DNA of 64,000 bases. Source: Helicoverpa zea. Taxonomy: Eukaryota; Arthropoda; Insecta; Lepidoptera; Noctuidae. The position numbers and the translations under genes are program-made. A model generated the notes under the pieces. That model saw only the letters and a program-made list of their open reading frames with translations, did no database searches and had not been told where the DNA came from. The DNA is taken from the NCBI RefSeq assembly GCF_022581195.2, contig NC_061469.1:7744501-7808500 (forward strand). Direction: 5' to 3'. Below, one piece after another: positions 44,363-55,560 of the stretch; position 1 is the stretch's first letter, and every line of letters begins with the position of its first letter.

Positions 44363-45117
44363 TTAGTCGTAATTAAGTGCCCCTAGGGCCCGTTCTATGT
44401 CTGGGTATCTACCCAGAATTTCGAGGAGTTTTTGGGCATTGTTGCCCGCGGCCTTGACTTCCGCCGCCATGCGATCGGCGGCAGGGGTGAAAAACGCTCT
44501 GTAGGCGTTGAAAATAACATCTATTGCCCGTTCCCCGTTGGGGGGGGCAGGGGAATTGCGCACTGGGCCTGGGGCTTGTGCAATGGGGGTCGGGGCGGGG
44601 GTGGTTCTCCGCTCGACCAAGGTTGGAGTTGTTACTGCAACTGGGGGAGGGACAGCGGTGTCCATTAACCCCGGGATGGATGGGGTTGCAGTGGGGCGCA
44701 GGGAGGGGAAGGCTCCCTGGTGATTGAGAGCGTTCCATGGAGACGGTCTCTGTGGGCTGAGTCTGGCGGGGGGGGGTTGGGAGGTCTTCACAGAAGGACT
44801 CTCCCTCTGTTGCCGCGCGCTGTGGCGTTTGGCGAGCCTCCTTTGGGCTAACTTGGGGGCTTTCGGGCAGCCCCTGTAATTGGCGGGGTGACCCGCTTGG
44901 CCGCAAAGCACGCAGCTTGGAGGCTCCGTGCATTGCGTGACATCTTTGGGGCGGGGGCAGTCCGCCGTGGAATGGGCCCCTAGGCACTTAACGCACCTGT
45001 GAGGGGCGAAACAATTGCCTTGGCTGTGACCATACAGCTGGCACCTATGACATTGTCCTACTATTGAGGACTTGTATGGCTTTTCAACCTTAATGCCCGT
45101 GAGCGAGCAGATCGATT
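44363..45117 (-). CDS. Jockey ORF1: Gag-like protein, N-terminally truncated
   Basis: RNA-binding nucleocapsid-like protein of the jockey element. Three CCHC zinc knuckles are read at the truncated start: CHRCQLYGHSQGNC, CVKCLGAHSTADC and CVLCGQAGHPANYRGC. A Pro/Arg/Ser-rich region and a short acidic C terminus (about 250 codons in all) follow, ending at TAA 44363-44365. The frame is open to the element boundary at 45117, where the insertion begins, so the N-terminal half is missing. Its stop is separated from the ORF2 start by one base. Confidence 0.85.
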
Positions 45118-45130
45118 TGCTTAGGTACCA
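45118..45130. repeat. Target-site duplication of the jockey element, right copy
   Basis: Identical to 41169-41181. Confidence 0.9.
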
Positions 45131-45930
45131 CCACCAGTATTTACATATATAGACGTGAAAACGTTAATGAGCCATTCACTTTTTAAACTTAAGTTTCTTA
45201 AAAATAGAATTGGAATTATTTTTAGTTCTGTTTACAGTCATGATAACAAAAAAATCTTCAGAATAAAAAATCACATAAACAACCAGGAAGCACTTACTAG
45301 GTTCATCGCCATTTGTGTCAATAAACCACAGATACGCGTGAAAAGAATGTGTGTCAAGTTTCACTCTCGATAGACGATAAACTCTGGTGCCAATCGATAG
45401 ACTTTTAACACAGACACAGTGTACTAAAGTGCCCACTAGATTGTTGCCTATGTGTCTTCAATACTAATAGCATTCGTCCCCGAGACATCGAACAATGGAT
45501 TAAGGGCATATTGTTTGGTGGACGAGTCCATACATATGTTCTAAAGCTACACAAAAATTGCACTATTATGAGAATAATGATAGGAGATTTATTAGTAACT
45601 AGCTTCTGCCCGCGACTTCGTACGCGGATCCTGTCCCTTATGCCAGCGACTACGGGGTCAGCAAAATCAAAGATCTGAACCGTCTGATATTGAATTTTAA
45701 GGGCCCGTTGACTTGAAAACAACGGAATACGGATAAACATTAGAAACGTTCCATATATTTAATTAAATTGGACTAAACAAAACGCTGAGAACTGAACCGC
45801 AATAGGCGTGATCATAGGGATAAAAGTAGTGATTCTAATAAGTCTGCATTTAAGTTATGTGGCAAAAATGTTACACGTATTATTACGTAAAAAAACATTA
45901 AATAGATGACAAAGTCGTGGTGACTTAGTG
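45131..45930. other. Intergenic, no gene seen
   Basis: AT-rich sequence with a short repeat fragment near 45601-45625 (CTGCCCGCGACTTCGTACGC, a common lepidopteran repeat word). The same word family recurs in reverse near 51240. Confidence 0.4.
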
Positions 45931-46322
45931 GAAGTCGTGGTGGTTTAGTGGGTAGAGAACCAATCTCTCAAGTATGAGCGTGCGTCTTTGATTCCAGGTC
46001 TGGCAAGTGCCTGCCAATGCAACTTTTCTAAGTTCGTATGTACTTTCTACGTATATTTTGGATACCAATAACCGTTATTTGGAGGGGATGTTAAACTGTA
46101 GGTTCCGTCCGGCTGTCATTGAACATTCTTGGCAGTCGTTATGGGTAGTCAGAAGCCAGTAAGTCTTACCAAGGTATGTTGGGTTGAGCGGGTAACCAGG
46201 TTGTGGAGGTCAGATAGGCAGTCGCTCCTTGTAAAACACTGGTACTCAGTTGCATCGTGACTGGAAGTCGACCATAACATAATTGGGACAAAGGCTCTTG
46301 AGATAATAACGACAATAATAAT
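45931..46322 (+). mobile_element. tRNA-derived SINE
   Basis: The head contains A-box-like GGTTTAGTGGGTAGAG and B-box-like TTTGATTCC. The body shows TGTCATTGAACATTCTTGGC and TGGCAGTCGTTATGGGTAGT, and the tail is rich in AATAAT/GACAAT. A 20-nt partial head duplication precedes it at about 45911-45930. Confidence 0.75.
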
Positions 46323-46938
46323 GAGATATAGGCACCGCAGGACATCTGAGGCTGATGACGGGGAGTAGCAACCCCGCGGGGCTATACTATATGCTGAGTT
46401 CTCCAGGGAGAGTATCCCCCATCTCCGGCCGGTCGGAGTGAACCATGACGGGGGTAGGTCTCACGCCTCTGGCTTGGCTTGGCCGTCCAGAGTGGAGTCG
46501 CTAGAGCAGGATTAGTAGCCCTGCTCGGAGGGTAGGTGCCTCATGGTAAGCACAGGGAGCGCGTAATCTGTGTTTAAAGTCCGCCGAGGTATCCTCACGC
46601 TTCAGGTTCCCGGGGGCCCAGTAAGTGAGGTGGCGAGTCTCCACCTGCCATTTTTACATGTACCATTGACATCCACTAACATCCCATCACAAATAGCCCA
46701 AGTAGTTTCCCTCAATAGTTAGCAATAGTTTAGCACAGAACCGGGGATTGTCTTTTTTTTAACGACGTCCACCGGTGAATGTCCTTGGGTTCATTTCTAT
46801 AGTGTATAAAGGGATAATCGACGGTATTGTGTCACCATTTCATTAAAGTTGTCTCAAAAGGGCTTCAGCGTGTTGGCTTCGGCCCCACGTTTGCCTCCCA
46901 AAAATTCGGAACTCTGTAGTCCCGAGGTCTGGAAGAGA
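46312..46938 (-). repeat. Dispersed repeat, copy 2 (inverted relative to 33027-33549)
   Basis: Reverse complement of copy 1 with moderate divergence, and longer by about 170 bp at the 46312 end. It abuts the SINE tail. Confidence 0.75.
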
Positions 46939-47169
46939 CATACAAAATAATAATGAGATATAACGCAACAAAGTCGGAGAGTGAGGGCTCGTGACGCCAC
47001 GTCTAAGTATGTAAAATTTGTACTAAGCAGTGACTTAACGAAGCGTTGTTGTATCTTCGTTATTATTTGTTTGTGAGAGAGAGAGAAAAGAAAAATACGT
47101 GTCCATTATTTTAGGATAGGATTCACCATACCTATTTCATAACATTCATTTCTATACATTTCAAGTGTA

Positions 47170-47705
47170 GTATTGCTCTTGAAGTTTCATATCAGGTGTT
47201 CCAGATCTTCGATGTTTATACATCAATAGAGAGTGCTTATCAGATTGAACCACTTTTGCTAAAACGTCATATCTTCATATGCTATAGTCTAGCTGGACTC
47301 CTGGAGTTCCACATCAGGTGTTTTACACCTTCAATTTGTATAAGTCAACAGAGAGTGCTTATCAGATTGAACAACTTTTGCTAAAACGTCATACCTCTAT
47401 ATGCTATAGTCTAGCTGGGCACCTGGAGTTCCACATCAGGTGTTTTAGATCTTCAATTTGTATAAGTCAATAGAAAGTGCTTATCAAATTGAACAACTTT
47501 TGCTAAAACGCCATACCTGTATATGGTACAGAGAAGCTGGGCTCTTGGGGTTCCACATCAGGTGTTCCAGATCTTCAAATTTATTATCTCAACTAAAAAT
47601 GCTCATCACATGAAACAATTTTTGCCATGGCACCATTTTTATATCTCTTATAGTTTTGTTGGTCTGTTGGAGTTCTGCATCAGGTCTTCAAGTTTCGAAG
47701 ATATA
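47170..47705. repeat. 122-bp tandem repeat, about 4.4 copies
   Basis: The landmark ATCAGGT starts at 47191, 47313, 47435, 47557 and 47679, exactly 122 bp apart each time. Copies 2 and 3 are very similar; the last two diverge. Open frames inside are short and not maintained across copies. Confidence 0.93.
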
Positions 47706-47796
47706 TTATAGCCTATATGTTGACCAGGCTTAATACTGATACAACAAAGAAAAAATCATTGAAATCCGTTCAGTAGTTCCGAAGATTAGCGTGTAC

Positions 47797-47852
47797 AAAC
47801 AAACAGACATACAGACATACAGACATACAGACATACAGACAAACAGACAGAA
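47797..47852 (+). repeat. (ACAGACAT)n minisatellite ending a LINE-type tail
   Basis: Preceded by the LINE 3'-end word ATCCGTTCAGTAGTTCCGAA. About six copies of an 8-mer follow, then a T run. Confidence 0.7.
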
Positions 47853-47879
47853 TTTTTTTTTTGGATTTGTGCTCCATTA

Positions 47880-50800
47880 CTGTTTCTAAACCCCACCCAA
47901 TTATTATTTTTTAAATATATTCAATGTACAGACACAGTTTTTTTACAGATTTATTATATGTATATAGATTTCTTAATGAACGCACAGTTACACGAAACTC
48001 TAATTAGTTGATAAGCTTCATTTCTATATTAAAGGATAATTTTGAAAATTAGATCATTTATCTTACAATGGAAATGTAAGTACCTGACAAAAATGAATTG
48101 AAATCAAATTAACCAAGTACTGAAAACATAATCATTTCAATGACCAGTCTGTCCGTGATAAACTTAGTTTTTCTGAGTTACATTTTGTATGGAGTGGACA
48201 GCAAACACCGAAGCAGTGTATTTGTATTCAGAAGCAGTAGAATTCTCATTACCTGAGGCCGCACGCGCCACTATAATGCCTTCAAACTGTGCGGCTTGTA
48301 TCTTGATCGCCAGTATCAAGCACTCATATGTACCTAGGTGTAAGTAAGTATAAAAAGGCAATAAAATTTACACCACAACATTTGTGGTTTTCATTCAAAG
48401 GTCTGCAGAATTTTGCGTTTGTCATTCTGGTTTATGATCCAGACAATCGTATGCGCTTGCAACATAATACAAAATTTTAATGTCGGAACTGGTACTGCTT
48501 ATCTACCTCAAAATTCGAGACAAAGGGGTTTTCTGACTTCTTGATGACAACTCCATTATTTATTTATTTTTATTTTTCCTTAAAGAATAATTTCTAAGAA
48601 ACTCAGTAACTTTGAAATAGCCTTTCAAGCAACTACAAAGAGTTACCTTCGTGCCACAAATTACATGGGAAAACATAAGTATTAGCCACAGCAATTTTGT
48701 CACAGTCAGCACAGTGTTATGTTATGTAAACTAGCTAACAATTGCACACCACTTCATTATGAAAACAACAAACGCTCAGACGAAGCTCGCTGAAATATGG
48801 TGACCCATAAATATTTATGTTTTTGTGAGTCTAAAAATTAGCTTCGTACACCTATTTCAAGTGAATGGCTGACTTTGATAAATAATGCACAAAATCTAGT
48901 ATTCACTAACTAATATAAAAATTTCGTAACAAAATGCAGGTAATGCAGTTTGAAAGTAGTGCAGATTAGAGCACTATTCAAGGTTTCAGATGTTTATTTA
49001 TAGATCATATTAAATAAAACATCTATTTCGACACTGGTTGTATTTATATTTTCTTACATCACATGCATAATAGCATCAGATAGCGTATGTTGCCATCATT
49101 ACATTATGCGTATGTGAGTATCCGGAGTAATCGACTGGCGCATGGCGGATAAAAGTAGAGTCTATGTCCAACAGCGAATTCATGACAATGAAAGATGATG
49201 ATGTTGTTCAACCATGACTCAGGTATATCAGACTATTGTTAGAGAGGTGTCTACTTGCCCAGTTATCCTACTTTAAACTATCAACTTCCATCAACTGCCT
49301 GGCCTGTTCTAGCCTTTTGAATGTCTTATTCAAGACAGACACACAAGCTCATTACATTGCAACTAAATACATCATTATTCGAAATGGTAGTTTTTGAAGT
49401 CATACAATGTAATAATCTATGATTACTGAATGCAGCCTGTAGATTGCATTATAAATATTATAATTTACCGTCATTGAGATATTTTCCACAGATGCCTACA
49501 TTTGCGAAGGTGACGAAGTTTTTGAGGTCGCTTCTCAAGCAAGTATGTTTGAAACCCTTCGTACATGAGTTATTTCTTCTAAACCAACATGCCTTGAGTT
49601 TTGGCCTTAGAATAATTCTGAAATCATTAATCCACCCTAAGTACCCGGAATAGTAACAGTGTCTTCTTCCTTCTATGAAATGATAATAGGACATGACATG
49701 GCAATGGCCCATAATAACCAAACATTACGAAGGAGGTTAAATTGTGCAGTTGTGTTAAAATTGGGTTTACGAGTTCGCGAATCCTACATCCGTGTCCTTA
49801 ATTGTCACAATACTTGGTAAAACGGAGGAAATAAATGTTTTCCTGTTTACCGAATTCGCTATTATTTGCTTACAGTTATTTAAAATTTTGAGGTAGGCTT
49901 AAAAACTGGTCGAATTGTTGCAGGAAAATTATAATTGTAAGGTTAAACTTAGACTACCTGTCTAGTTTTTGGGCATTGTTTTTAGTGACGTTGTGACGAA
50001 ATGCTAGAGTTCTTGGTGTAAACGCAGTATCAGCGTAGACTGTGTTTTGAAATAAGTGTTTGTTCAATTATTAAATAACAATATTTCAAATACAAGAATA
50101 TGATTAAGTATATTATCCACTTATGACCCAGACCTTTCTCTTCCTGGCGCCAAAGGAATCATCAACTGCTTTTTAATGTTTCATTAATGTTCACCAGCTT
50201 CAGAACTGGAAAGACGTTCAAATGTATGAGTCACTCAAGAGAAAGGAATTACGAGAATAAAACAGTAATGTGTCCATGGTATGTTGATGCGGAAAGTGGA
50301 TTTCAAGTAACTAAGTATGGCGTAACTTCGAAGAGGTCATCAGATTTTTTGTCCCATAGAGTCCCGTTTTCACCGACAACTTGAATTTCAGTTTTCTTAA
50401 AACAACTGTGTATTATGACTTTCTTTTTAGAAAATCTGAGTGCGATTTTGACCGCCAAAAACAGTTACAAATTGGAGATTTTCAAATTACATCTTTAAGT
50501 ATTGTAGTCGTACCTTGTAGAATTCCCAATGCTTGGCATTCAAAGATTCAAATATTATAAGAGTACCTACCAAACAAGGTTTTAATCTCATAGTGCTGCC
50601 CCCTAGCGGCTAGACGTAGGTTCGTTACTGGAACAAGTTGTAGTTAAGTGATAGTGTAGTAGCTTAGTGGAGCGAGTTACTGGCGCAAGTGGAGACTGGT
50701 GAAGTTCTCCTTGTAAAGTATAGGTGGCGCTGCTTACCTAAGTAAATTATGAATAACTTGATAATGTTTAATCAAAGTTATATTTATATCTGTAAGTAGC

Positions 50801-52874
50801 GAATGATTCTTGCAAAAATCTTTTATTTCTCATTCACTGATTCAAAGACATTTAATATATGTTTAATGTCTTTGCAGGTACTAATTGCAGACCCTAAGCA
50901 GGTACTGAGAAATCTTATAAAATTTTGTATGTTTGTGCTCTCAGTATTGCTATCATCTTTTTTTTAACCGACTTCAAAAAAGGACATGGGTCTTTACTTA
51001 TGAGTCTTTACTTATGGAACCAATTAATGGTTCTGGGATATCTGGAGGCAAAAAATCAAAAACATATATATATATATATGACAGTGTTAGTGATGCCTGA
51101 TATTTTTTTAACTCCAAACCACTATCTTAATCATCCATCATTGCTAATATACTTTTTATACATACTCGTGAATGCGAAAGTCAGTTTGTTTGTAATGCTT
51201 TGACGCATAGAAATAACTAAGTACCTGTAAGTATAAAGCCATACGGACAAAGTCGCGGTCGAACACTAGTTTAAATAAGAATTATTGAGATAAAACCAGT
51301 TCTTGTTATTAATTTTAAACTTAATATCTTATTTACATAGAGATTAAAGGTTATTTTTTTGGGCTCAAGAAATATCTTATAGGTAGGCAGGTAAATAACT
51401 TACATAAATATATTTTTTGTACCTCCGTCTAATTGCTTATTTACATACATACTTGCCTCGACATTTCTAGAAAAAATATGTGTTGTTTATTACGTGTCGC
51501 AAATATATACTATGTTGATACCCTTCGAGTGGAAAACCTTTGCGACAGCAAAATAATACCTACATAATACCTAAATATTTCTTAATCAATTTCTTAAAAA
51601 AATAGGTATCTACATTTACATAATATACAGATAAGGCCTTGCACATGCACATTTCGTCAGCTTCCGAAAGGCTGAACGGATATTAGTCGTCTGTTCTGTC
51701 TATGGCTTCCTATGTCAGGCCAGTCAAAAGATAGAAACCATCACCAATCAATAGCCTTATTGATGAAGGCCTCCGTGATATTAATGTAGGTAATGTTGAA
51801 AGGACTTGTTGTTATTTTAATTCGTATACTTATCAGGTTGTGCGTCAATTAAATAGATAGCATGTAGAGCAGGAGAGTTTGTTTGTAGGGGGTGCTCTTT
51901 CAAACAATTCAATGATTTAACTGACGGTTGTTTTTTTCGAGAGTACAGGTACACGAATCACGAATATCCTATGCATCCCCCTTAGAAGCTGTCCAGGTAA
52001 CTATGTATTTGGGCTCGCCGAGAACCACGGGATCATTAGCGGGTGAAACAACGGGGCACAACAATAGTACATAGTAAGTATCTTCATAGGCTCAGCTATT
52101 TTTATAATACTGCCCTCAAGCGAGGTCAACTTGTAAAAAAATATCTATTAAATGGCAATAAAAAACCTTGCGAATATCCGCCTACTATTATAATGTACAA
52201 AAAACAAAACGCATTTACATATTAGGAGCCTACCTTGGGAATTAGCTAAAATATCAATTAGGTTTACAAAAGCGTCATTCATTACTTAATGAACTTAATA
52301 ATCACTCAAATATTTTTTTTAATGAAGAACCGTATTTTTTTATTGTTGCTGATGTTTCCTCAATACGCATGTATTTTAGATTATTTTTCTAAGATATTTA
52401 TATAATATCGTTATAAAGAAGTATTCAATAAAATTTTCATTTTACTGAACTAATTAAATAAAAATAAAACTAATTAAACTGCTGTAGAAAAAGCTTGATT
52501 GAACATCAATTGGCGTGAGCTTTTGTCTCTCTAATGAGCACTGCGAGTAAAGAAAGACAACTTAATGACTCTCTTGAATCAGGTTTGTCACGCTAGCAAT
52601 ATTGCTTATAGGAAGGAACCTGGGAAATGGGAATGACTTTTCCATGGGTTAAAGATTTTTCACAATCAGCTTATAGGTACGCTCGAGAGATTGGTTTTTA
52701 TGGTAATCCATATAATACTTACCTATTAGAGTTCCTGCACGCTGAAGTAGAGCTTTAAACCTTAGGTTACAGCACTAATCCAGGAGCCACTGGTCCGATT
52801 GGAAAACTCCTTTAGTTTTTTTTGGGTAGCCCAATTATCGAGGAAGTCAGTAGCGTCAACCAATGGAAGAAGCT
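47880..52874. other. Intergenic, no gene seen
   Basis: About 5 kb of AT-rich sequence. Repeat scraps only: AACCGACTTC near 50965, an AT dinucleotide run near 51065-51080, and a CAAAGTCGCGGTCGAAC word near 51247. Several frames of 60-90 codons lack splice support and similarity. Confidence 0.45.
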
Positions 52875-53802
52875 ATAGTTCGGCCATTCAGAGAATGCGT
52901 TCCTGACACGTCGCGATTGAACTGACGACGTAACTTTGCAATGGCGTTGCAGTTACGATAAAAATATTTTTGCTGGTTGTTTACCGTTTTAACAATTGAG
53001 GAGCATTAAAACAACATTATTATATCAATAATCAATGAATGTTATAATTTTGTGCCAAACTGAGTGTCAAATAACTTGGTAAACAATATTTTTCTAAATC
53101 TATACTGCGCTATTACAAGGTTATGTCAGCGGTTTATATTTTGTAGTGCTGTGCTAAAAATAACAGGCAAGTATCGTAATCTGTTCTTATACAGTTATAA
53201 TATAAAATAATACCTTTTGATTTTCTTTTTACTTTTATGAAATATAAAAATAAAACTATGACCAAACCGCATTTTTATACTTAGATTAAAAATGGTAACC
53301 CCAAATGGCGTTATGGGCCGCCATTTTGTGACGCTAAAACAGTCGTCCGTTGTCGTTTCGTGCGCATAGACCACGTTTTTCAAGTGTTTTCGATCTGTTT
53401 TTATTTGATTACCCGGCTTTTGTTAGACCGAGATATCAGGATTGATTCTGTTATTGATAATAATATAATTATACATGTAGGCGAAGATGATGATGAAGAC
53501 ACCACCTCCTCAAGCAAATCGGAGTCTGATTAATATTCTGTTCGCACATTCAATTCAATGTACTTGTAACAAAGAATAAATAAAACAATTTTATTATATG
53601 AATATTACCTTTTTTTGGTTTCCACTTAAATAACTAAAATATAAAACAAATGATTCCGCCAATTTAAAACGAAAATAATCTTAAAATAATGCGGCGGTTC
53701 ATTTTGAAGGAACGGTAACGAACTCAGTGTTATGTTGTGCCCATCACTAGTCGTGACTAACTGATAGGTGTCAGGAACGCATTCTCTGAACGGCCGAAGT
53801 AT
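52875..53802. mobile_element. TA-flanked DNA transposon with about 31-bp terminal inverted repeats
   Basis: The left tip TTCGGCCATTCAGAGAATGC and its right reverse complement TTCGGCCGTTCAGAGAATGC continue together through GTTCCTGACAC. TA lies at both ends. The interior (about 870 bp) has no transposase frame; a short acidic plus-strand tail (EDDDEDTTSSSKSESD then stop, near 53483-53533) may be a coding remnant. Superfamily not assigned. Confidence 0.7.
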
Positions 53803-54003
53803 AATTCTAAGCAAAATCTTTTATTACGAAAATATAAAGAAAAAAAAAACAGCCGTTGTGCGTAGGTGTACAAAACATACCTATAAGTTCCTACCTATGT
53901 AGTTAAATTCTTTTACATTGACAGTCAGTTAATATTGAACCAGATTTGTATCAACTATGTATCCAGTTTTAATTTCGACAGCATTGGACTTGCGTAGACC
54001 GGT

Positions 54004-54360
54004 CTCATACTAAAAAAAACCGTTCACTTTAAGAAAAATGTTTTTTAGAAAACTTTATATCATTTTAAAAGACCTTTCCATTGATACCCCACACGGGTAT
54101 GTACATCGAAAAAAAAAATTTCATCCCTCAGTTACATGTATGGGGGGCCCCACCCCCAATTCTTTTTTTTACTATTTAGTGTCATATTTTTGTAGCGGTT
54201 CATACAACACATATTCCCATCAAATTTCATCACTGTAGTACTTATAGTTTCCGAGTAAATCGGCTGTGACAGACGGACAGACGGACAGACGGACAGACGG
54301 ACATGACGAAACTATAAGGGTTCCGTTTTTGCCATTTTGGCTACGGAACCCTAAAAAGTA
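54004..54360 (-). repeat. Dispersed lepidopteran repeat with (ACAGACGG)n
   Basis: Contains ACGAAACTATAAGGGTTCCG and TTTTGGCTACGGAACCCTAA, an abundant lepidopteran repeat end, preceded by four to five copies of an 8-bp minisatellite at about 54268-54302. Confidence 0.65.
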
Positions 54361-55239
54361 GTGTAAGTAGGTACCTATAACACAACTTACTCGTAAAACA
54401 GCTAACTGTACTAATGTCGTGTACGTACACGAGAGCAATTAATTTCAGTTACTTACTCAGAAAATCATTATATCTGCCACACCACAACTATTAACGCCAG
54501 TAACTATACGTAGAATGATGGCAGAGGTTAACAACCGTATATAGAATACCTATCGCAGTCAGACATAAAATCTAAGAAAACAAAACAGTAAACCTTAAAT
54601 TGATAAAAGCAATGCAATAACTATTCAATAAACACGGAAAATATTATTGATAACTAACATTCTATCTATTGTAGGTAGTAGATACAGCGCCATCGTTAAA
54701 GCCATGCACCCATATCGTTGTAAGGATAGTAAAAATAAAAACATTTTTATTTAATACTTTCTCTTCACAAATAGGCCTAAGTGATCTCTCAACAAAGAGA
54801 AAGGGTTTACTTACACCTTCATACGCCGAAACTCTTGAAGCCTTCAAAACAAATAATATTCCATTCGTTGTCGAAATCATATTACAGTTAACCAAGAGGC
54901 TACTATTTCACCCACGCATTTTTATGCAGAACACAGATGTTAATAAAATGTCGTAAGTTTAGCGTGCCAATTAACACAGCTATTGTGAACCTGTTGAGAG
55001 AATTTTATTTAAACACTATCTTGATTAGAAAATACTGTAAAAATAACTGTACTTGTAAAATATCCAAAAGAATCAATTACAAATCAAATATCTTTTCGAG
55101 CGTCTAATTTACCGTTGATACTGACGGAATTTACATCCGTATCAAACCTTTTATAAATAAATATCTTTACAAAACCATGCATATTAAAGTAGTCAAATAA
55201 TCCCTTTTACGAACGGAATCCATTGAATTTACATATCGA

Positions 55240-55560
55240 GAGCGCGAGGCGTCATGAGAATAGCCGTTAAAATATAAGTGTATCGTAGTAATGGGAAGTT
55301 ACCCCGTGTCCGCGAAGGTCGTCTGCGAGGGTTTGAGGGTCGGCGTGCGCGCGCAGCCAGCCGCCAGTCGCACTCAGTCGATCCGCAGCGTCGCGCGTCG
55401 ACAGCTGCCGGCGCCACCAACCATTACCACATCCGACGCGGACTTATTCCATCACAATAACTAACCAACTACCTGTTCTAAATCAACTATCTCCCAAGTT
55501 ACAACAGTGCTAGTGCATGTGATCAGCTGATCACCAGCTGACTGTCACCTGTCCTCATAG
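55240..55560 (+). promoter_or_regulatory. Candidate promoter and untranslated first exon of a gene extending right
   Basis: A GC-rich, CpG-rich island in AT-rich surroundings. It holds an initiator-like TCAGTC at 55374-55379 and several E-boxes (CAGCTG, CACCTG) near 55400 and 55520-55550. The segment ends at a strong donor, TCATAG followed by GTAAGT at 55561. No long coding frame precedes the donor, so it would be a 5' UTR exon; its gene body is not in the window. Confidence 0.45.

Larger units (their letters stand above)
41182..45117 (-). mobile_element. Jockey-clade non-LTR retrotransposon, 5'-truncated in ORF1
   Basis: Minus-strand insertion with a poly(A) tail (the T run at 41182-41194 on plus), about 230 nt of 3' UTR, ORF2 and the 3' part of ORF1. 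A perfect 13-bp duplication brackets it, which proves the insertion ends. The intact ORF2 and the identical duplications suggest a recent event. Confidence 0.93.

Noticed and set aside
44409..44987. 192-codon minus-strand frame rich in Pro/Arg
   Set aside because: Out-of-frame overlap with jockey ORF1; the zinc knuckles are read only in the other frame.
49458..49721. Cys-containing 87-codon minus-strand frame
   Set aside because: Seven cysteines drew attention, but there is no signal peptide, no splice acceptor in the right place and no recognised fold.
50187..50384. 65-codon plus-strand frame
   Set aside because: Looks protein-like in part but has no recognisable domain and is isolated.
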